Below the pieces are notes generated by a model. It searched no databases, was not told the origin of the DNA, and was given only the letters and a program-made list of their open reading frames with translations. A DNA stretch of 64,000 nt from Paraburkholderia lycopersici (GTDB lineage Bacteria; Pseudomonadota; Gammaproteobacteria; Burkholderiales; Burkholderiaceae). The position numbers were made by a program, and so were the translations under genes. Every line of letters starts with the position of its first letter. The first letter of the stretch is position 1. Shown here one piece after another: positions 1-8,544 of the stretch. Where the stretch lies: the NCBI RefSeq assembly GCF_900096975.1, contig NZ_FMYQ01000009.1:124001-188000 (forward strand), given 5' to 3'.

Positions 1-526
1 TCTTCACGCCGTGCGCGGCCATGTAGCGCGTCATCACGTCGGCCATCGCGGCGTCGGTCTGCGCCATCTTGAAGGCCCAGACGCGCGCGCCTTGCTGCGG
101 CTCGACCACCGAGCCCGAGCCGACGAGCGTAATCATCGGCGTTTTGCTTTCCGCTACGGGGTCGAGCGCCGCGAGCGCCGCCGGCGTGATGTTCGGCCCG
201 ACGATGACGTCCACGTGGTCTTCGTTGATGAGCTTGTGGATGTTGCGCACGGCGGCGCCCGGGTCGGAGCCGTCGTCGAGCACGATGTAGTCGGCCTTCT
301 GGCCCGCGATCGTATCGGGCCACATCAGCATGGCGTTCTTGCTCGTGATGCCGATGGCGGCGGCAGGCCCCGTGCTCGACAGGTCGATGCCGACCTTGAT
401 GTCGGCGTGCGCCGCCGTTGCGAGGGTGGCGGCGGCAAGCGCGAGCACGGCGGCGAGCGGGCGCAGCAGGTGCAAATGCGGCAGATGCGGCAGATGCGGC
501 AGATGGGTAGGGCGGCGCGGCTTCAT
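1..526 (-). CDS. ABC transporter substrate-binding protein, branched-chain amino acid type (5' part only)
   Basis: The gene starts at the ATG read from 526 down and runs off the left edge, so only about 175 N-terminal residues are visible. They comprise a signal peptide ending near ATAAHA and then a mature start, DIKVGIDLSSTGPAA, followed by a periplasmic binding-protein type 1 fold (VIVGPNITPAALAAL and ITLVGSGSVVEPQ). This pattern is typical of LivK-like Leu/Ile/Val or aromatic-compound binding proteins. A purine-rich GGAGA lies 5' of the ATG. The n-region holds an odd Pro-His-Leu repeat encoded by 9-bp tandem repeats. The ligand cannot be told from this fragment, and the permease and ATPase genes are not in view. 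Confidence 0.85.
   Translation of the reverse strand, partial: MKPRRPTHLPHLPHLPHLHLLRPLAAVLALAAATLATAAHADIKVGIDLSSTGPAAAIGITSKNAMLMWPDTIAGQKADYIVLDDGSDPGAAVRNIHKLINEDHVDVIVGPNITPAALAALDPVAESKTPMITLVGSGSVVEPQQGARVWAFKMAQTDAAMADVMTRYMAAHGVK
472..506. repeat. 9-bp tandem repeat in a signal-peptide coding region
   Basis: Near-perfect tandem copies of gcagatgcg (about four, the outer ones degenerate) encode a Pro-His-Leu repeat at residues 7-19 of the binding protein. The unit is a multiple of three, so copy-number change would keep the frame. Confidence 0.75.
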
Positions 527-622
527 CCGTTGGGTCTCCAGGCGAAAAGTGAAGCGGGAAGTGACGTTGTTGTGATGCGGTTCTGTTTTGTCTGCTTGTT
601 CTTCCGGCGCGGGTGCGGGCCG

Positions 623-1564
623 TTACAGCTCGTAGGTCTCGTGCTCGCCCTTGAGCGCCTGCTCGATCAGCTTGCGGTTCAGGCTCGGCGAAAGCAGCTC
701 GACGAGCGTGTACACATAGCTGCGCAGGTAGGCCCCCTGCTTGAGCGCGACGCGCGTGACGTTGCTGCCGAACAGATGCCCAACGGGCACGGCGCGCAGA
801 TGCCGGTCGCGCTCCGCGTTGAAGGCGATGTCGGCCATGATGCCCACGCCGAGGCCCAGTTCCACGTAGGTCTTGATGACGTCCGCGTCGATGGCTTCGA
901 GCACGATGTCGGGCGAGAGGCCGCGCAGGCGGAACGCGTCGTTGATCTTGGTGCGCCCGGCGAAGGCGTTGTCGTAGGTGATGAGCGGATATTGGGCCAG
1001 GTCGTCGAGCGAAAGCGGCTTGCGTTCGAGCAGCGGATGATCGGGCGGCATCACCGCGACGTGGTGCCAGGTGAAGCAGGGCAGCGAGACGAGCTCCTTG
1101 TAGCCGGAGATGGCCTCGGTCGCGATGCAGAGGTCGGCCTGGTCATGGAGCACCATTTCCGCGACCTGCGTGGGGCTGCCTTGCAGGATCGACAGATGCA
1201 CCTTCGGAAAGCGCCGCTTGAATTCGGCGATGGCGGCGGGCAGCGAGTAGCGCGCCTGCGTATGCGTGGCGGCGATGGTCAGATTGCCCTGGTCCTGCGC
1301 GGCATAATCCTTGCCCACGCGCTTGAGGCTCTCCACTTCCTGCAGGATGCGCTCCACCGAAGCGAGGATGATCCGGCCCGGCTCGGTGAGCGAGCGCACG
1401 CGCTTGCCATGGCGCGTGAAGATTTCGACCCCAAGCTCGTCCTCCAGCTCGATGATCGCCTTGGAGACGCCCGGCTGGCTTGTATACAGCGCCTTGGCCG
1501 CTTCGGTGAGGTTGAAGTTCTGGCGGACGGCCTCGCGGACGAAGCGGAACTGGTGGAGGTTCAT
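623..1564 (-). CDS. cysB: CysB-family LysR-type transcriptional regulator of sulfur assimilation
   Basis: This is a 313-residue LysR-type regulator. Its N-terminal winged helix-turn-helix (NLTEAAKALYTSQPGVSKAI, residues about 18-37) has the CysB/Cbl signature, in which YTSQPGVSKAI replaces the usual LHVSQPALS. The effector domain follows from about residue 90 and carries the ligand-loop segment ILQGSPTQVAEMV. CysB proteins activate sulfate-assimilation genes and respond to acetylserine or sulfate. The gene is divergent from cysI across an AT-rich gap, where it probably controls both directions. AAGGGG lies 6 nt before the ATG and supports this start. A Cbl/SsuR paralogue is possible, but the position next to the cys operon favours CysB. 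Confidence 0.93.
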   Translation of the reverse strand: MNLHQFRFVREAVRQNFNLTEAAKALYTSQPGVSKAIIELEDELGVEIFTRHGKRVRSLTEPGRIILASVERILQEVESLKRVGKDYAAQDQGNLTIAATHTQARYSLPAAIAEFKRRFPKVHLSILQGSPTQVAEMVLHDQADLCIATEAISGYKELVSLPCFTWHHVAVMPPDHPLLERKPLSLDDLAQYPLITYDNAFAGRTKINDAFRLRGLSPDIVLEAIDADVIKTYVELGLGVGIMADIAFNAERDRHLRAVPVGHLFGSNVTRVALKQGAYLRSYVYTLVELLSPSLNRKLIEQALKGEHETYEL

Positions 1565-1797
1565 ATATAACCCCTTGGCATATCAACCTAATTTTTGAGT
1601 CGTTTGAAATATAAAGCGAGTTTATTACCATTCTTCCAACTTTTCCAATATGGATATCTGTTTTGGTCATTAGCACATGACCGGCGCGACTGAAGGCGCG
1701 CGCCTTCTGGAGGCGGACAGAGCGGAAAGAGCGAGTCGAGAAGTCGGAGCGCGGCGTAACCGGAACGCCGCGATTGAACCAACCCTGGGGTCCCCGA
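1565..1797. promoter_or_regulatory. cysB/cysI divergent intergenic control region
   Basis: The 233-nt gap has a strikingly AT-rich core (about 1565-1675) in an otherwise very GC-rich window, as expected for a LysR-type binding region with two promoters. On the minus strand TTGGAA occurs twice, 3 nt apart, near 1634-1648, and TTTATA lies 18 nt downstream of the first copy (1610-1615). That is a possible cysB promoter. The cysI promoter could not be fixed. Assignment of CysB sites here is inference from gene order. Confidence 0.5.
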
Positions 1798-3477
1798 ATG
1801 TACCAATACGATCAGTACGACCAGACCATCGTCGACGAACGCGTCGCGCAATACAGCGACCAGGTTCGCCGCCGCCTGTCGGGCGAATTGAGCGAAGAAG
1901 AATTCCGTCCGTTGCGCCTGCAAAACGGCCTGTATTACCAGCGCCACGCCTACATGCACCGCATCGCGATTCCGTACGGCAACCTGCGTAGCGACCAGTT
2001 GCGCATGCTCGGCCAGATCGCGCGCGAGCACGATCGCGGCTACGCTCACTTCTCGACGCGCTCGAACATCCAGTACAACTGGATCAAGCTCGAGGAAACG
2101 CCGGAAATCCTGCGCAAGCTCGCTTCGGTGCAGATGCACGGCATCCAGACCTCGGGCAACTGCATCCGCAACATCACCGCCGACCAGTTCGCGGGCGTCG
2201 CGCCCGACGAAGTCGTCGATCCGCGTCCGTGGGCCGAGATCCTGCGCCAGTGGTCGACGTTCCACCCCGAATTCGCCTGGCTGCCGCGCAAGTTCAAGAT
2301 CGCCGTCTCCGGCACGAAGGAAGACCGCGCGGCCGTGCAGATCCACGACCTGGGCGTCTATCTCGAACGCAACGAGAAGGGCGACGTGGTCGCGAGCATT
2401 CTCGCGGGTGGCGGTCTCGGCCGCACGCCGATCGTCGGCGCCATCATCAAGCGCGACCTGCCCTGGCAGCATCTGTTGACGTACTGCGAAGCCGTGCTGC
2501 GCGTGTACAACCGCTTCGGCCGCCGCGACAATCTCTTCAAGGCGCGTATCAAGATTCTCGTGAAGGCGCTCACGCCGGCGAAGTTCGCCGAGCAGGTCGA
2601 AGAGGAGTGGAAGCATCTCAAGGACGGCCCCTCGACGCTCACGCAGGAAGAGGTGGACCGCGTCTCCCAGTATTTCGCGCCGCCGGCTTACGAAAAGCTC
2701 GCCGACACCGACGCGTCGTACGAAAAGCAACTGCTGGAAAACCGCGCGTTCGCGCGCTGGGTCGAGCGCAACGTGCGCCCGCACCGCGTGCCGGGCTACG
2801 CGTCGGTCACGCTGTCGCTCAAGTCGGGCAAGGTCGCGCCCGGCGACGCCACCGACAAGCAGATGGAAGCCGTGGCCGACTGGGCCGACGAATACTCGCT
2901 CGGCGAACTGCGCGTCTCGCACGAGCAGAACCTGATCCTCGCCGACGTCAAGAAGCGCGACCTCTTCGCGCTGTGGGAAAAGGCGAAGGCGCAAGGTTTC
3001 GCGACCGCGAACATCGGCCTTTTGACCGACGTCATCGCGTGCCCGGGCGGCGACTTCTGCTCGCTCGCGAACGCGAAGTCGATCCCCATCGCGCTCGCCA
3101 TCCAGGAGCGCTTCGACGATCTCGATTTCGTCTACGATCTCGGCGATCTGTCGCTCAACATCTCGGGCTGCATGAACTCGTGCGGTCACCACCACATCGG
3201 CAACATCGGCATTCTGGGCGTGGACAAGGATGGCTCGGAGTGGTACCAGGTGTCGCTCGGCGGCGAGCAGGGCAACGGCGCCAACGGCGCGCGCCTTGGC
3301 CGCGTGATCGGCCCGTCGTTCTCGGCCGAAGAGATGCCCGACGTGCTGCAGAAGGTGATCGACACGTTTGTCGAGCTGCGCGTCGACGGCGAGCGTTTCA
3401 TCGACACGTACGACCGCGTCGGCATCGCGCCCTTCAAGGAACGCGTGTACGCATCGCGCCAGCCGGCCCACGCATAA
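1798..3477 (+). CDS. cysI: Assimilatory sulfite reductase hemoprotein (nitrite/sulfite reductase family)
   Basis: The 559-residue protein reduces sulfite to sulfide with a coupled siroheme-[4Fe-4S] centre. The four cluster cysteines are visible as C415-x5-C421 (CPGGDFC) and C458-x3-C462 (CMNSC, followed by GHHH), the family signature. Two ferredoxin-like half-domains and repeated siroheme-binding segments occupy the rest, including the Arg-rich FSTRSNIQYNW region near residue 95. The ATG at 1798 fits the family N-terminus MYQYDQYD; an in-frame TTG at 1774 is less likely. It heads an operon with DUF934, cysH, cysD, cysN and cobA. No CysJ flavoprotein is in view, so electrons must come from another donor, possibly with the DUF934 partner. 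Confidence 0.94.
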   Translation: MYQYDQYDQTIVDERVAQYSDQVRRRLSGELSEEEFRPLRLQNGLYYQRHAYMHRIAIPYGNLRSDQLRMLGQIAREHDRGYAHFSTRSNIQYNWIKLEETPEILRKLASVQMHGIQTSGNCIRNITADQFAGVAPDEVVDPRPWAEILRQWSTFHPEFAWLPRKFKIAVSGTKEDRAAVQIHDLGVYLERNEKGDVVASILAGGGLGRTPIVGAIIKRDLPWQHLLTYCEAVLRVYNRFGRRDNLFKARIKILVKALTPAKFAEQVEEEWKHLKDGPSTLTQEEVDRVSQYFAPPAYEKLADTDASYEKQLLENRAFARWVERNVRPHRVPGYASVTLSLKSGKVAPGDATDKQMEAVADWADEYSLGELRVSHEQNLILADVKKRDLFALWEKAKAQGFATANIGLLTDVIACPGGDFCSLANAKSIPIALAIQERFDDLDFVYDLGDLSLNISGCMNSCGHHHIGNIGILGVDKDGSEWYQVSLGGEQGNGANGARLGRVIGPSFSAEEMPDVLQKVIDTFVELRVDGERFIDTYDRVGIAPFKERVYASRQPAHA

Positions 3478-3510
3478 GCGCCGCACGCAACGAGATACGA
3501 GAGTTAAGCA

Positions 3511-4047
3511 ATGGCATTGATTATCAGGAAGCGCGAAATCGTCGAAGACAACTGGCAAGTCGTGCGTGCGGCCGAAGACGGCTCGCTGCCCGAGGTGTCG
3601 GCGCTGCCCGCCGGCAAGGTGCTGGTGCCCCTCGCGCTGTGGCAAGCCGGGCGCGACGCGCTCGTCGCTTCGCGCGGCAAGGACGAACTCGGCGTGTGGC
3701 TCGCGCCGGATAGCGACCCCGCCGACCTCGCCGGCGACTTCGACAAGCTCGCGCTGATCGGCGTGGACTTCCCCGTGTTCCGCGATGGCCGCGGCTTCTC
3801 GATCGGGCGTCTTCTGCGCGAGCGCTATGGCTACAAGGGCGAGCTGCGCGCGATCGGCGACGTGCTGCGCGATCAGTTGCGCTTTCACGAGCGCTGCGGC
3901 TTCGACTCGTTCGCCGTGCGCGCGGACAAGGACATCAAGGACGCGCTCAAGGCCTTCACCGAATTCACAGTGCAGTATCAGGGCGCGGTCGACGAGCCGT
4001 CGCCGCTGTTCCGCCGCCGTGCGGCCCAGCAGGGCGCCGCGGCATGA
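3511..4047 (+). CDS. DUF934 protein, putative accessory of sulfite reduction
   Basis: The 178-residue soluble protein belongs to the DUF934 (COG3749) family. Its conserved core is visible at about residues 80-155 (IGVDFPVFRDGRGFS, then LRERYGYKGELRAIGDVLRDQ, then FDSFAVRADKDI, shown in parts). Family members almost always sit directly after this type of cysI and are thought to help sulfite reduction, but the biochemical role is unproven. It lies 33 nt after cysI and overlaps cysH by 4 nt (ATGA), so translational coupling is likely. No cofactor motif or membrane segment is seen. Confidence 0.88.
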   Translation: MALIIRKREIVEDNWQVVRAAEDGSLPEVSALPAGKVLVPLALWQAGRDALVASRGKDELGVWLAPDSDPADLAGDFDKLALIGVDFPVFRDGRGFSIGRLLRERYGYKGELRAIGDVLRDQLRFHERCGFDSFAVRADKDIKDALKAFTEFTVQYQGAVDEPSPLFRRRAAQQGAAA

Positions 4048-4817
4048 GCACGGTCGCCAGCGAATTGCCGGCGGATCTGCAGGCGAAGATCGGGCGGCTC
4101 GACGCGCTGCTCGATTCCATCGCCGAACGCCACGCCAACGTGAAGCTCGCCAGCAGCCTCGCCGCCGAAGACATGCTGCTCACCCACGCGATCCTCTCGC
4201 GCGGCGTGAAAATCGGCATCTTCTCGCTGAACACGGGCCGCCTGCACGCGGAAACGCTCGGCATGATCGACGCGGTGCGCGAGCGCTACGGCTATGAGAT
4301 CGAGCAGTTTCATCCGCAACAGGACGCGGTGGACGAATACGTCGCCCAGCATGGCCTGAATGCGTTCTACGAGAGCGTCGATCTGCGCAAGCGTTGCTGC
4401 GAGATCCGCAAGGTCGAGCCGCTCAATCGCGCGCTTTCGGGCGTGTCCGCCTGGGTCACGGGTCAGCGCCGCGAGCAGTCGGTCACGCGCGCGGAGCTGC
4501 ATGAGGAAGAGCGCGACGAAGCGCGCAACATCGACAAGTTCAATCCGCTCGCGGACTGGACAGAAGCCGATGTCTGGGCCTACCTGCGCGCCAGCGACGT
4601 GCCGGTGAACCCGCTGCATGCGCGCGGCTACCCGAGCATCGGCTGCGAGCCCTGCACGCGCGCCGTGCGCCCCGGCGAAGACAGCCGCGCGGGCCGCTGG
4701 TGGTGGGAGTCGCGCGACACGAAGGAATGTGGCCTGCACATCGCGTCGGTGTCGGCCATTCCGGTTGTCGAAGCGTCGTCCGCCGTGTCGTTCATCCGCC
4801 AGCCGGACCAACATTGA
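4044..4817 (+). CDS. cysH: Adenylylsulfate (APS) reductase, assimilatory, thioredoxin-dependent
   Basis: The 257-residue PAPS/APS reductase of the ATP-pyrophosphatase fold starts with a substrate loop (LASSLAAEDMLLTHAIL, about residues 34-50). It carries the full iron-sulfur cysteine set C118-C119 (KRCCEIRK) and C201-x2-C204 (GCEPC). That CC...CxxC pattern marks enzymes that hold a [4Fe-4S] cluster and use APS, as opposed to the enterobacterial PAPS type. The catalytic ECGLHI motif is at the C-terminus. The enzyme reduces APS to sulfite and AMP, feeding CysI. No cysC kinase is nearby, consistent with APS use. Translation is coupled to the DUF934 gene by the ATGA overlap. Confidence 0.94.
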   Translation: MSTVASELPADLQAKIGRLDALLDSIAERHANVKLASSLAAEDMLLTHAILSRGVKIGIFSLNTGRLHAETLGMIDAVRERYGYEIEQFHPQQDAVDEYVAQHGLNAFYESVDLRKRCCEIRKVEPLNRALSGVSAWVTGQRREQSVTRAELHEEERDEARNIDKFNPLADWTEADVWAYLRASDVPVNPLHARGYPSIGCEPCTRAVRPGEDSRAGRWWWESRDTKECGLHIASVSAIPVVEASSAVSFIRQPDQH

Positions 4818-4917
4818 AGTTTGTCGCGCCGCAGTGAAGAGCGGCGCGCCGTCGAATACCGAATACCGAGTACCGCGCGCCCCGTAAAAAGGGTGCGAAT
4901 CAACGAAGGATCCGAAC

Positions 4918-5880
4918 ATGAGCACCACGCTCGACTCAGCAGTGAACGCACCGCTCCAGGTCACGGCGAACCGCATGGACCATCTCGACTGGCTCGAAGC
5001 CGAGTCGATTCACATCCTGCGCGAACTCGTCGCCGAATGCAGCAAGCCCGCGCTGCTGTTCTCGGGCGGCAAGGATTCGGTCGTGGTGCTGGCGCTCGCG
5101 CTGAAGGCGTTCGGCCTCGGCGCCAACCGCAAGACCGCGCTGCCGTTCCCGCTCGTGCACATCGACACGGGTCACAACTACGAGGAAGTGATCGACTTCC
5201 GCGACCGCCGCGCGGCCGAAATCGGCGCGGAACTCGTGGTCGGCCACGTCGAGGATTCGATCCGGCGCGGCACCGTGCGCCTGCGCCGCGAAACCGATTC
5301 GCGCAACGCCGCGCAGGCGGTCACGCTGCTCGAAACCATCGAGCAATACGGCTACACGGCGATGATCGGCGGCGCGCGCCGCGACGAAGAGAAGGCCCGC
5401 GCGAAGGAGCGCATCTTCTCGTTTCGCGACGAATTCGGCCAGTGGGACCCGAAGGCGCAGCGTCCCGAGCTCTGGAGCCTCTACAACGCGCGCCTGCATC
5501 CGGGCGAACACCTGCGCGTGTTCCCGATCTCGAACTGGACCGAACTCGACGTGTGGCAATACATCGAGCGCGAGAAGCTCGAACTGCCGTCGATCTACTA
5601 CGCACACCAGCGCGAGATCGTGCGCCGCAACGGCCTGCTCGTGCCGGTCACGCCGCTCACGCCGATGAAGGAAGGCGAAGTCAGCGAAATGGCGCAGGTG
5701 CGTTTTCGCACCGTGGGCGACATCAGCTGCACGTGCCCCGTGGAAAGCGACGCGGACGACATCGAGAAGATCATCGCCGAAACGGCCGTGACCGAAATCA
5801 CGGAACGCGGCGCGACGCGCATGGACGACCAGGCGTCGGAAGCCGCGATGGAACAGCGCAAGAAGCAAGGTTATTTCTAA
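4918..5880 (+). CDS. cysD: Sulfate adenylyltransferase subunit 2 (ATP sulfurylase small subunit)
   Basis: The 320-residue N-type ATP pyrophosphatase has its PP-loop at LLFSGGKDSVV (about residues 44-54). Other family landmarks are HIDTGHNYEEVI, GGARRDEEKARAKER and SNWTELDVWQYI. With CysN it forms the heterodimer that converts sulfate and ATP to APS and pyrophosphate, using GTP hydrolysis to drive the reaction. Length is normal for CysD. It begins 100 nt after cysH and is followed by cysN 25 nt later. The C-terminal end (KKQGYF) is the usual CysD tail. Confidence 0.96.
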   Translation: MSTTLDSAVNAPLQVTANRMDHLDWLEAESIHILRELVAECSKPALLFSGGKDSVVVLALALKAFGLGANRKTALPFPLVHIDTGHNYEEVIDFRDRRAAEIGAELVVGHVEDSIRRGTVRLRRETDSRNAAQAVTLLETIEQYGYTAMIGGARRDEEKARAKERIFSFRDEFGQWDPKAQRPELWSLYNARLHPGEHLRVFPISNWTELDVWQYIEREKLELPSIYYAHQREIVRRNGLLVPVTPLTPMKEGEVSEMAQVRFRTVGDISCTCPVESDADDIEKIIAETAVTEITERGATRMDDQASEAAMEQRKKQGYF

Positions 5881-5905
5881 AGAGCACGCAGAGGAACAAA
5901 CGAAC

Positions 5906-7222
5906 ATGGTTACGACGCATCAACCTGAAGACCTCGGCGTGCTGCGCTTCATCACGGCGGGCAGCGTGGACGACGGCAAGAGCACGCTGATCGGCCGCCT
6001 GCTGTACGACAGCAAGGCGGTGCTGAGCGACCAGCTCTCGGCGCTCTCGCGCGCGAAGAACAAGCGCACCGTGGGCGACGAGATCGATCTGTCGCTGCTC
6101 ACCGACGGCCTCGAAGCCGAGCGCGAGCAGGGCATCACGATCGACGTGGCGTACCGCTACTTCGCCACCGCGAAGCGCAAGTTCATCATCGCGGATACAC
6201 CGGGCCACGAGCAGTACACGCGCAACATGGTGACGGGCGCCTCCACGGCGCACGCCGCGATCATCCTCGTCGACGCGACGCGCGTGACGGTCGAGAACGG
6301 CGTGACGCAACTGCTGCCGCAGACCAAGCGCCACAGCGCCATCGTCAAGCTGCTCGGCCTGCAGCACGTGATCGTCGCGATCAACAAGATGGATCTGGTC
6401 GGCTACAGCGAAGCCACCTTCGACCTGATCCGCGACGCCTACGTGGCGCTCGCGCGCCAGCTGGGCCTCGAAGACGTGCGCTTCGTGCCGGTCTCCGCGC
6501 TCAAGGGCGACAACATCGTGTCAGCGAGCGAGCGGATGCCGTGGTACGCGGGCGAGCCGCTGCTCGACGTGCTCGAGCAACTGCCGGTCGAGCAGCCCAC
6601 GGGCGACGCGCTGCGCTTCCCGGTGCAGTGGGTGGCGCGCCAGGACGGTTCGAGCGCCGACGACTTCCGCGGTTACATGGGCCGCGTCGAGGCGGGCGAG
6701 GTGAAGCTCGGCGACGCCATCACGGTGCTGCCGGCGGGCCGCCAGGCGACGGTCGCCGAGATCATCGCGCCGGTGCCGGGCGGCACGGCGCAGGTGGACC
6801 GCGCGTTCGCGGGCCAGACCGTCACGATCCGCCTCGCGCAGGACGTGGACGTCTCGCGCGGCGACACGTTCGTGCCGGCCGCCGACGCCGTGCAGCCCGC
6901 GAAGAAGCTCGAAGCCGACCTCTGCTGGTTCGACGAGGAGCCGCTCTCGCCGCAGCGCAAGTACCTGCTCAAGCAGACCACGAGCACCGTGTTCGCGAAG
7001 ATCGGCGCGGTCAAGCAGGTGCTCGACGTGCACACGCTCTCGCACGCCATCGACCGCCACGACCTCGCGATGAACGACATCGGCCGCGTGGCGCTCACGC
7101 TGCAAAAGCCGCTCGTCTGCGACCTGTATGATGTGCATCCCGGCACCGGCGCGTTCGTCCTGATCGACGAAGCCACGCACCACACGGTGGCGGCGGGCAT
7201 GATCCGCGCGTTTTCCGCCTGA
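5906..7222 (+). CDS. cysN: Sulfate adenylyltransferase subunit 1 (GTPase subunit)
   Basis: The 438-residue translation-factor-type GTPase shows the G motifs clearly: P-loop GSVDDGKSTL (about residue 16), DTPGHEQYTRN, and NKMDLVGY, followed by EF-Tu-like domains 2 and 3. It ends soon after domain 3, so the APS kinase (CysC) domain found in CysNC fusions is absent, in line with the APS-type CysH. It pairs with CysD and stimulates APS formation through GTP hydrolysis. ATG follows GAGGAACAAACGAAC, a good ribosome site. Confidence 0.95.
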   Translation: MVTTHQPEDLGVLRFITAGSVDDGKSTLIGRLLYDSKAVLSDQLSALSRAKNKRTVGDEIDLSLLTDGLEAEREQGITIDVAYRYFATAKRKFIIADTPGHEQYTRNMVTGASTAHAAIILVDATRVTVENGVTQLLPQTKRHSAIVKLLGLQHVIVAINKMDLVGYSEATFDLIRDAYVALARQLGLEDVRFVPVSALKGDNIVSASERMPWYAGEPLLDVLEQLPVEQPTGDALRFPVQWVARQDGSSADDFRGYMGRVEAGEVKLGDAITVLPAGRQATVAEIIAPVPGGTAQVDRAFAGQTVTIRLAQDVDVSRGDTFVPAADAVQPAKKLEADLCWFDEEPLSPQRKYLLKQTTSTVFAKIGAVKQVLDVHTLSHAIDRHDLAMNDIGRVALTLQKPLVCDLYDVHPGTGAFVLIDEATHHTVAAGMIRAFSA

Positions 7223-7275
7223 TTCGGGCCGCGCGGGCGGGACAAACCGGGTCGGACACGAGAGACACGAAGGAC

Positions 7276-8049
7276 ATGGGCAAGGTTTATCTGATCGGCG
7301 CGGGGCCGGGTGCGGCGGACCTCATCACGGTGCGCGGCGCGCGGCTGCTCGGCGCGGCGGACGTCGTGCTGCACGACGCGCTCGTCGAGCCGGCGATGCT
7401 CGACTACGCGCCGCAGCACGCGAAGTTCGTCGCGGTGGGCAAGCGCTGCGGGCAGCGCTCCACGGCGCAGCACTTCATCAACAAGCAGCTCGTCGATGCG
7501 GCGCGCGAACATGCCGTGGTCGTGCGCCTGAAGGGCGGCGACCCGATGCTGTTCGGCCGCGCCGACGAGGAGATGCGCGCGCTCGAAGCGGCCGGCATCG
7601 AGTACGAGATCGTGCCGGGCATCACGGCGGCGCTCGCGAGCGCCGCGGCGCTGCAACGTTCGCTCACGCTGCGCGGCGTGGCGCGCAGCGTCGCGCTTGC
7701 AACCTGGTCGCGCGCGGCGGGCAGCGAAGCCATCCGCGAGCAGGTCAACGCCGATTCGCTCGTGTTCTACATGGGCCGCGACAGCGCGCCCGAAATCGCG
7801 CGCCAGCTCATCAAGGCGGGCCGCGCGGGCGTGACGCCCGTGGCCATCGTCGAAGCATGCAGCACCACGCGCGAGCGCACGCTCACGCTCACGCTGGCGG
7901 CCCTCGCCGCGGGCGAGGCGCAGGCGTGGCTCGATCCGGCGCAGCCCAGCCTGCTCATGATCGGCGATGCGTTTGCCGAAAGAACGGGGCAGGCGCAGCG
8001 CGACGACGAAGAACAAGACGACCGCCATCGCCGCCGTGCCGTTGCCTGA
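7276..8049 (+). CDS. cobA: Uroporphyrinogen-III C-methyltransferase (SUMT)
   Basis: The 257-residue S-adenosylmethionine tetrapyrrole methylase shows VYLIGAGPGAADLIT at the N-terminus, VVRLKGGDPMLFGR near residue 78 and PGITAALASAA near residue 115, the SUMT signatures. It methylates uroporphyrinogen III at C2 and C7 to precorrin-2. It is a single-domain enzyme: the CysG dehydrogenase/chelatase module is absent. As the last gene of the cys operon it most likely supplies siroheme for CysI, while its product is also a cobalamin precursor. The C-terminal tail is charged and not conserved. Confidence 0.92.
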   Translation: MGKVYLIGAGPGAADLITVRGARLLGAADVVLHDALVEPAMLDYAPQHAKFVAVGKRCGQRSTAQHFINKQLVDAAREHAVVVRLKGGDPMLFGRADEEMRALEAAGIEYEIVPGITAALASAAALQRSLTLRGVARSVALATWSRAAGSEAIREQVNADSLVFYMGRDSAPEIARQLIKAGRAGVTPVAIVEACSTTRERTLTLTLAALAAGEAQAWLDPAQPSLLMIGDAFAERTGQAQRDDEEQDDRHRRRAVA

Positions 8050-8075
8050 GCGGCGCGCGACAAGGCAAGGAAAGC

Positions 8076-8107
8076 AAAACGGGCTCGCCGGAACGCGAGC
8101 CCGTTTT
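8076..8107. terminator. Bidirectional terminator between cobA and cbiX
   Basis: A perfect 13-bp stem (8076-8088 with 8095-8107) has a 6-nt loop, AAAA on the left arm and TTTT on the right arm. It lies between two converging genes and can stop transcription from both sides. Confidence 0.88.
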
Positions 8108-8124
8108 CTTGTGCGTGAGCGTTT

Positions 8125-8502
8125 CTAGTCGCGCGCGTTTTCGAGGCAATACCGGACGACCGCATCGAGCACGGCGTCGTCCTCGCCGACCGCGCCCGCA
8201 CAACGCAGGCGCACGCCCGGATGCGCAGTCTGACATTGCGCGATCAGCGCGGGCAGATCGCGGCGCACGTGGCCGCCCTGGCCGAAGAACACGGGCACGA
8301 CCGTGATCGTGGCGCAGCCCGCCGCAGCCTGTCCGGCGATGGCCTCTGGCAGGCTCGGCGTCATGAGTTCGAGGAAGGCGAGGCTCACGGGCCCCGCATC
8401 GCCGCGCGCGGCGGCGAGCTTCGCGGCCAGGCGCTGGAACGGCGCTTGCCAGCCCGCGTCGCGCGCGCCGTGGCCGAAGAGGATCATGCCGTGGTTGCCC
8501 AT
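8125..8502 (-). CDS. cbiX: Short CbiX-family sirohydrochlorin chelatase
   Basis: The 125-residue protein has the size of the short (CbiX-S) single-domain chelatases that work as dimers. The N-terminal ILFGHGARD carries the metal-binding His, and the second conserved site is VVPVFFGQGGHVRRDLP. The enzyme inserts Fe2+ or Co2+ into sirohydrochlorin. Placement against the end of the cysI-cobA operon suggests the iron (siroheme) role, though the cobalamin locus 12 kb away leaves cobalt possible. Only lptG lies downstream on the same strand, 42 nt upstream of this start in transcript order. Confidence 0.85.
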   Translation of the reverse strand: MGNHGMILFGHGARDAGWQAPFQRLAAKLAAARGDAGPVSLAFLELMTPSLPEAIAGQAAAGCATITVVPVFFGQGGHVRRDLPALIAQCQTAHPGVRLRCAGAVGEDDAVLDAVVRYCLENARD

Positions 8503-8544
8503 GCTCGCGAGCCTCGACGAATTAGCAGGCCTCGCCGTCCGGCG

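Noticed and set aside
1677..1991. Frame upstream of and overlapping the cysI start
   Set aside because: Arg-rich, no family resemblance, and out of frame with the obvious cysI.
1588..3888. 766-codon minus-strand open frame across cysI
   Set aside because: Antisense shadow of cysI; low-complexity Arg/Val/Ala content and no domain, while cysI keeps all cluster cysteines.
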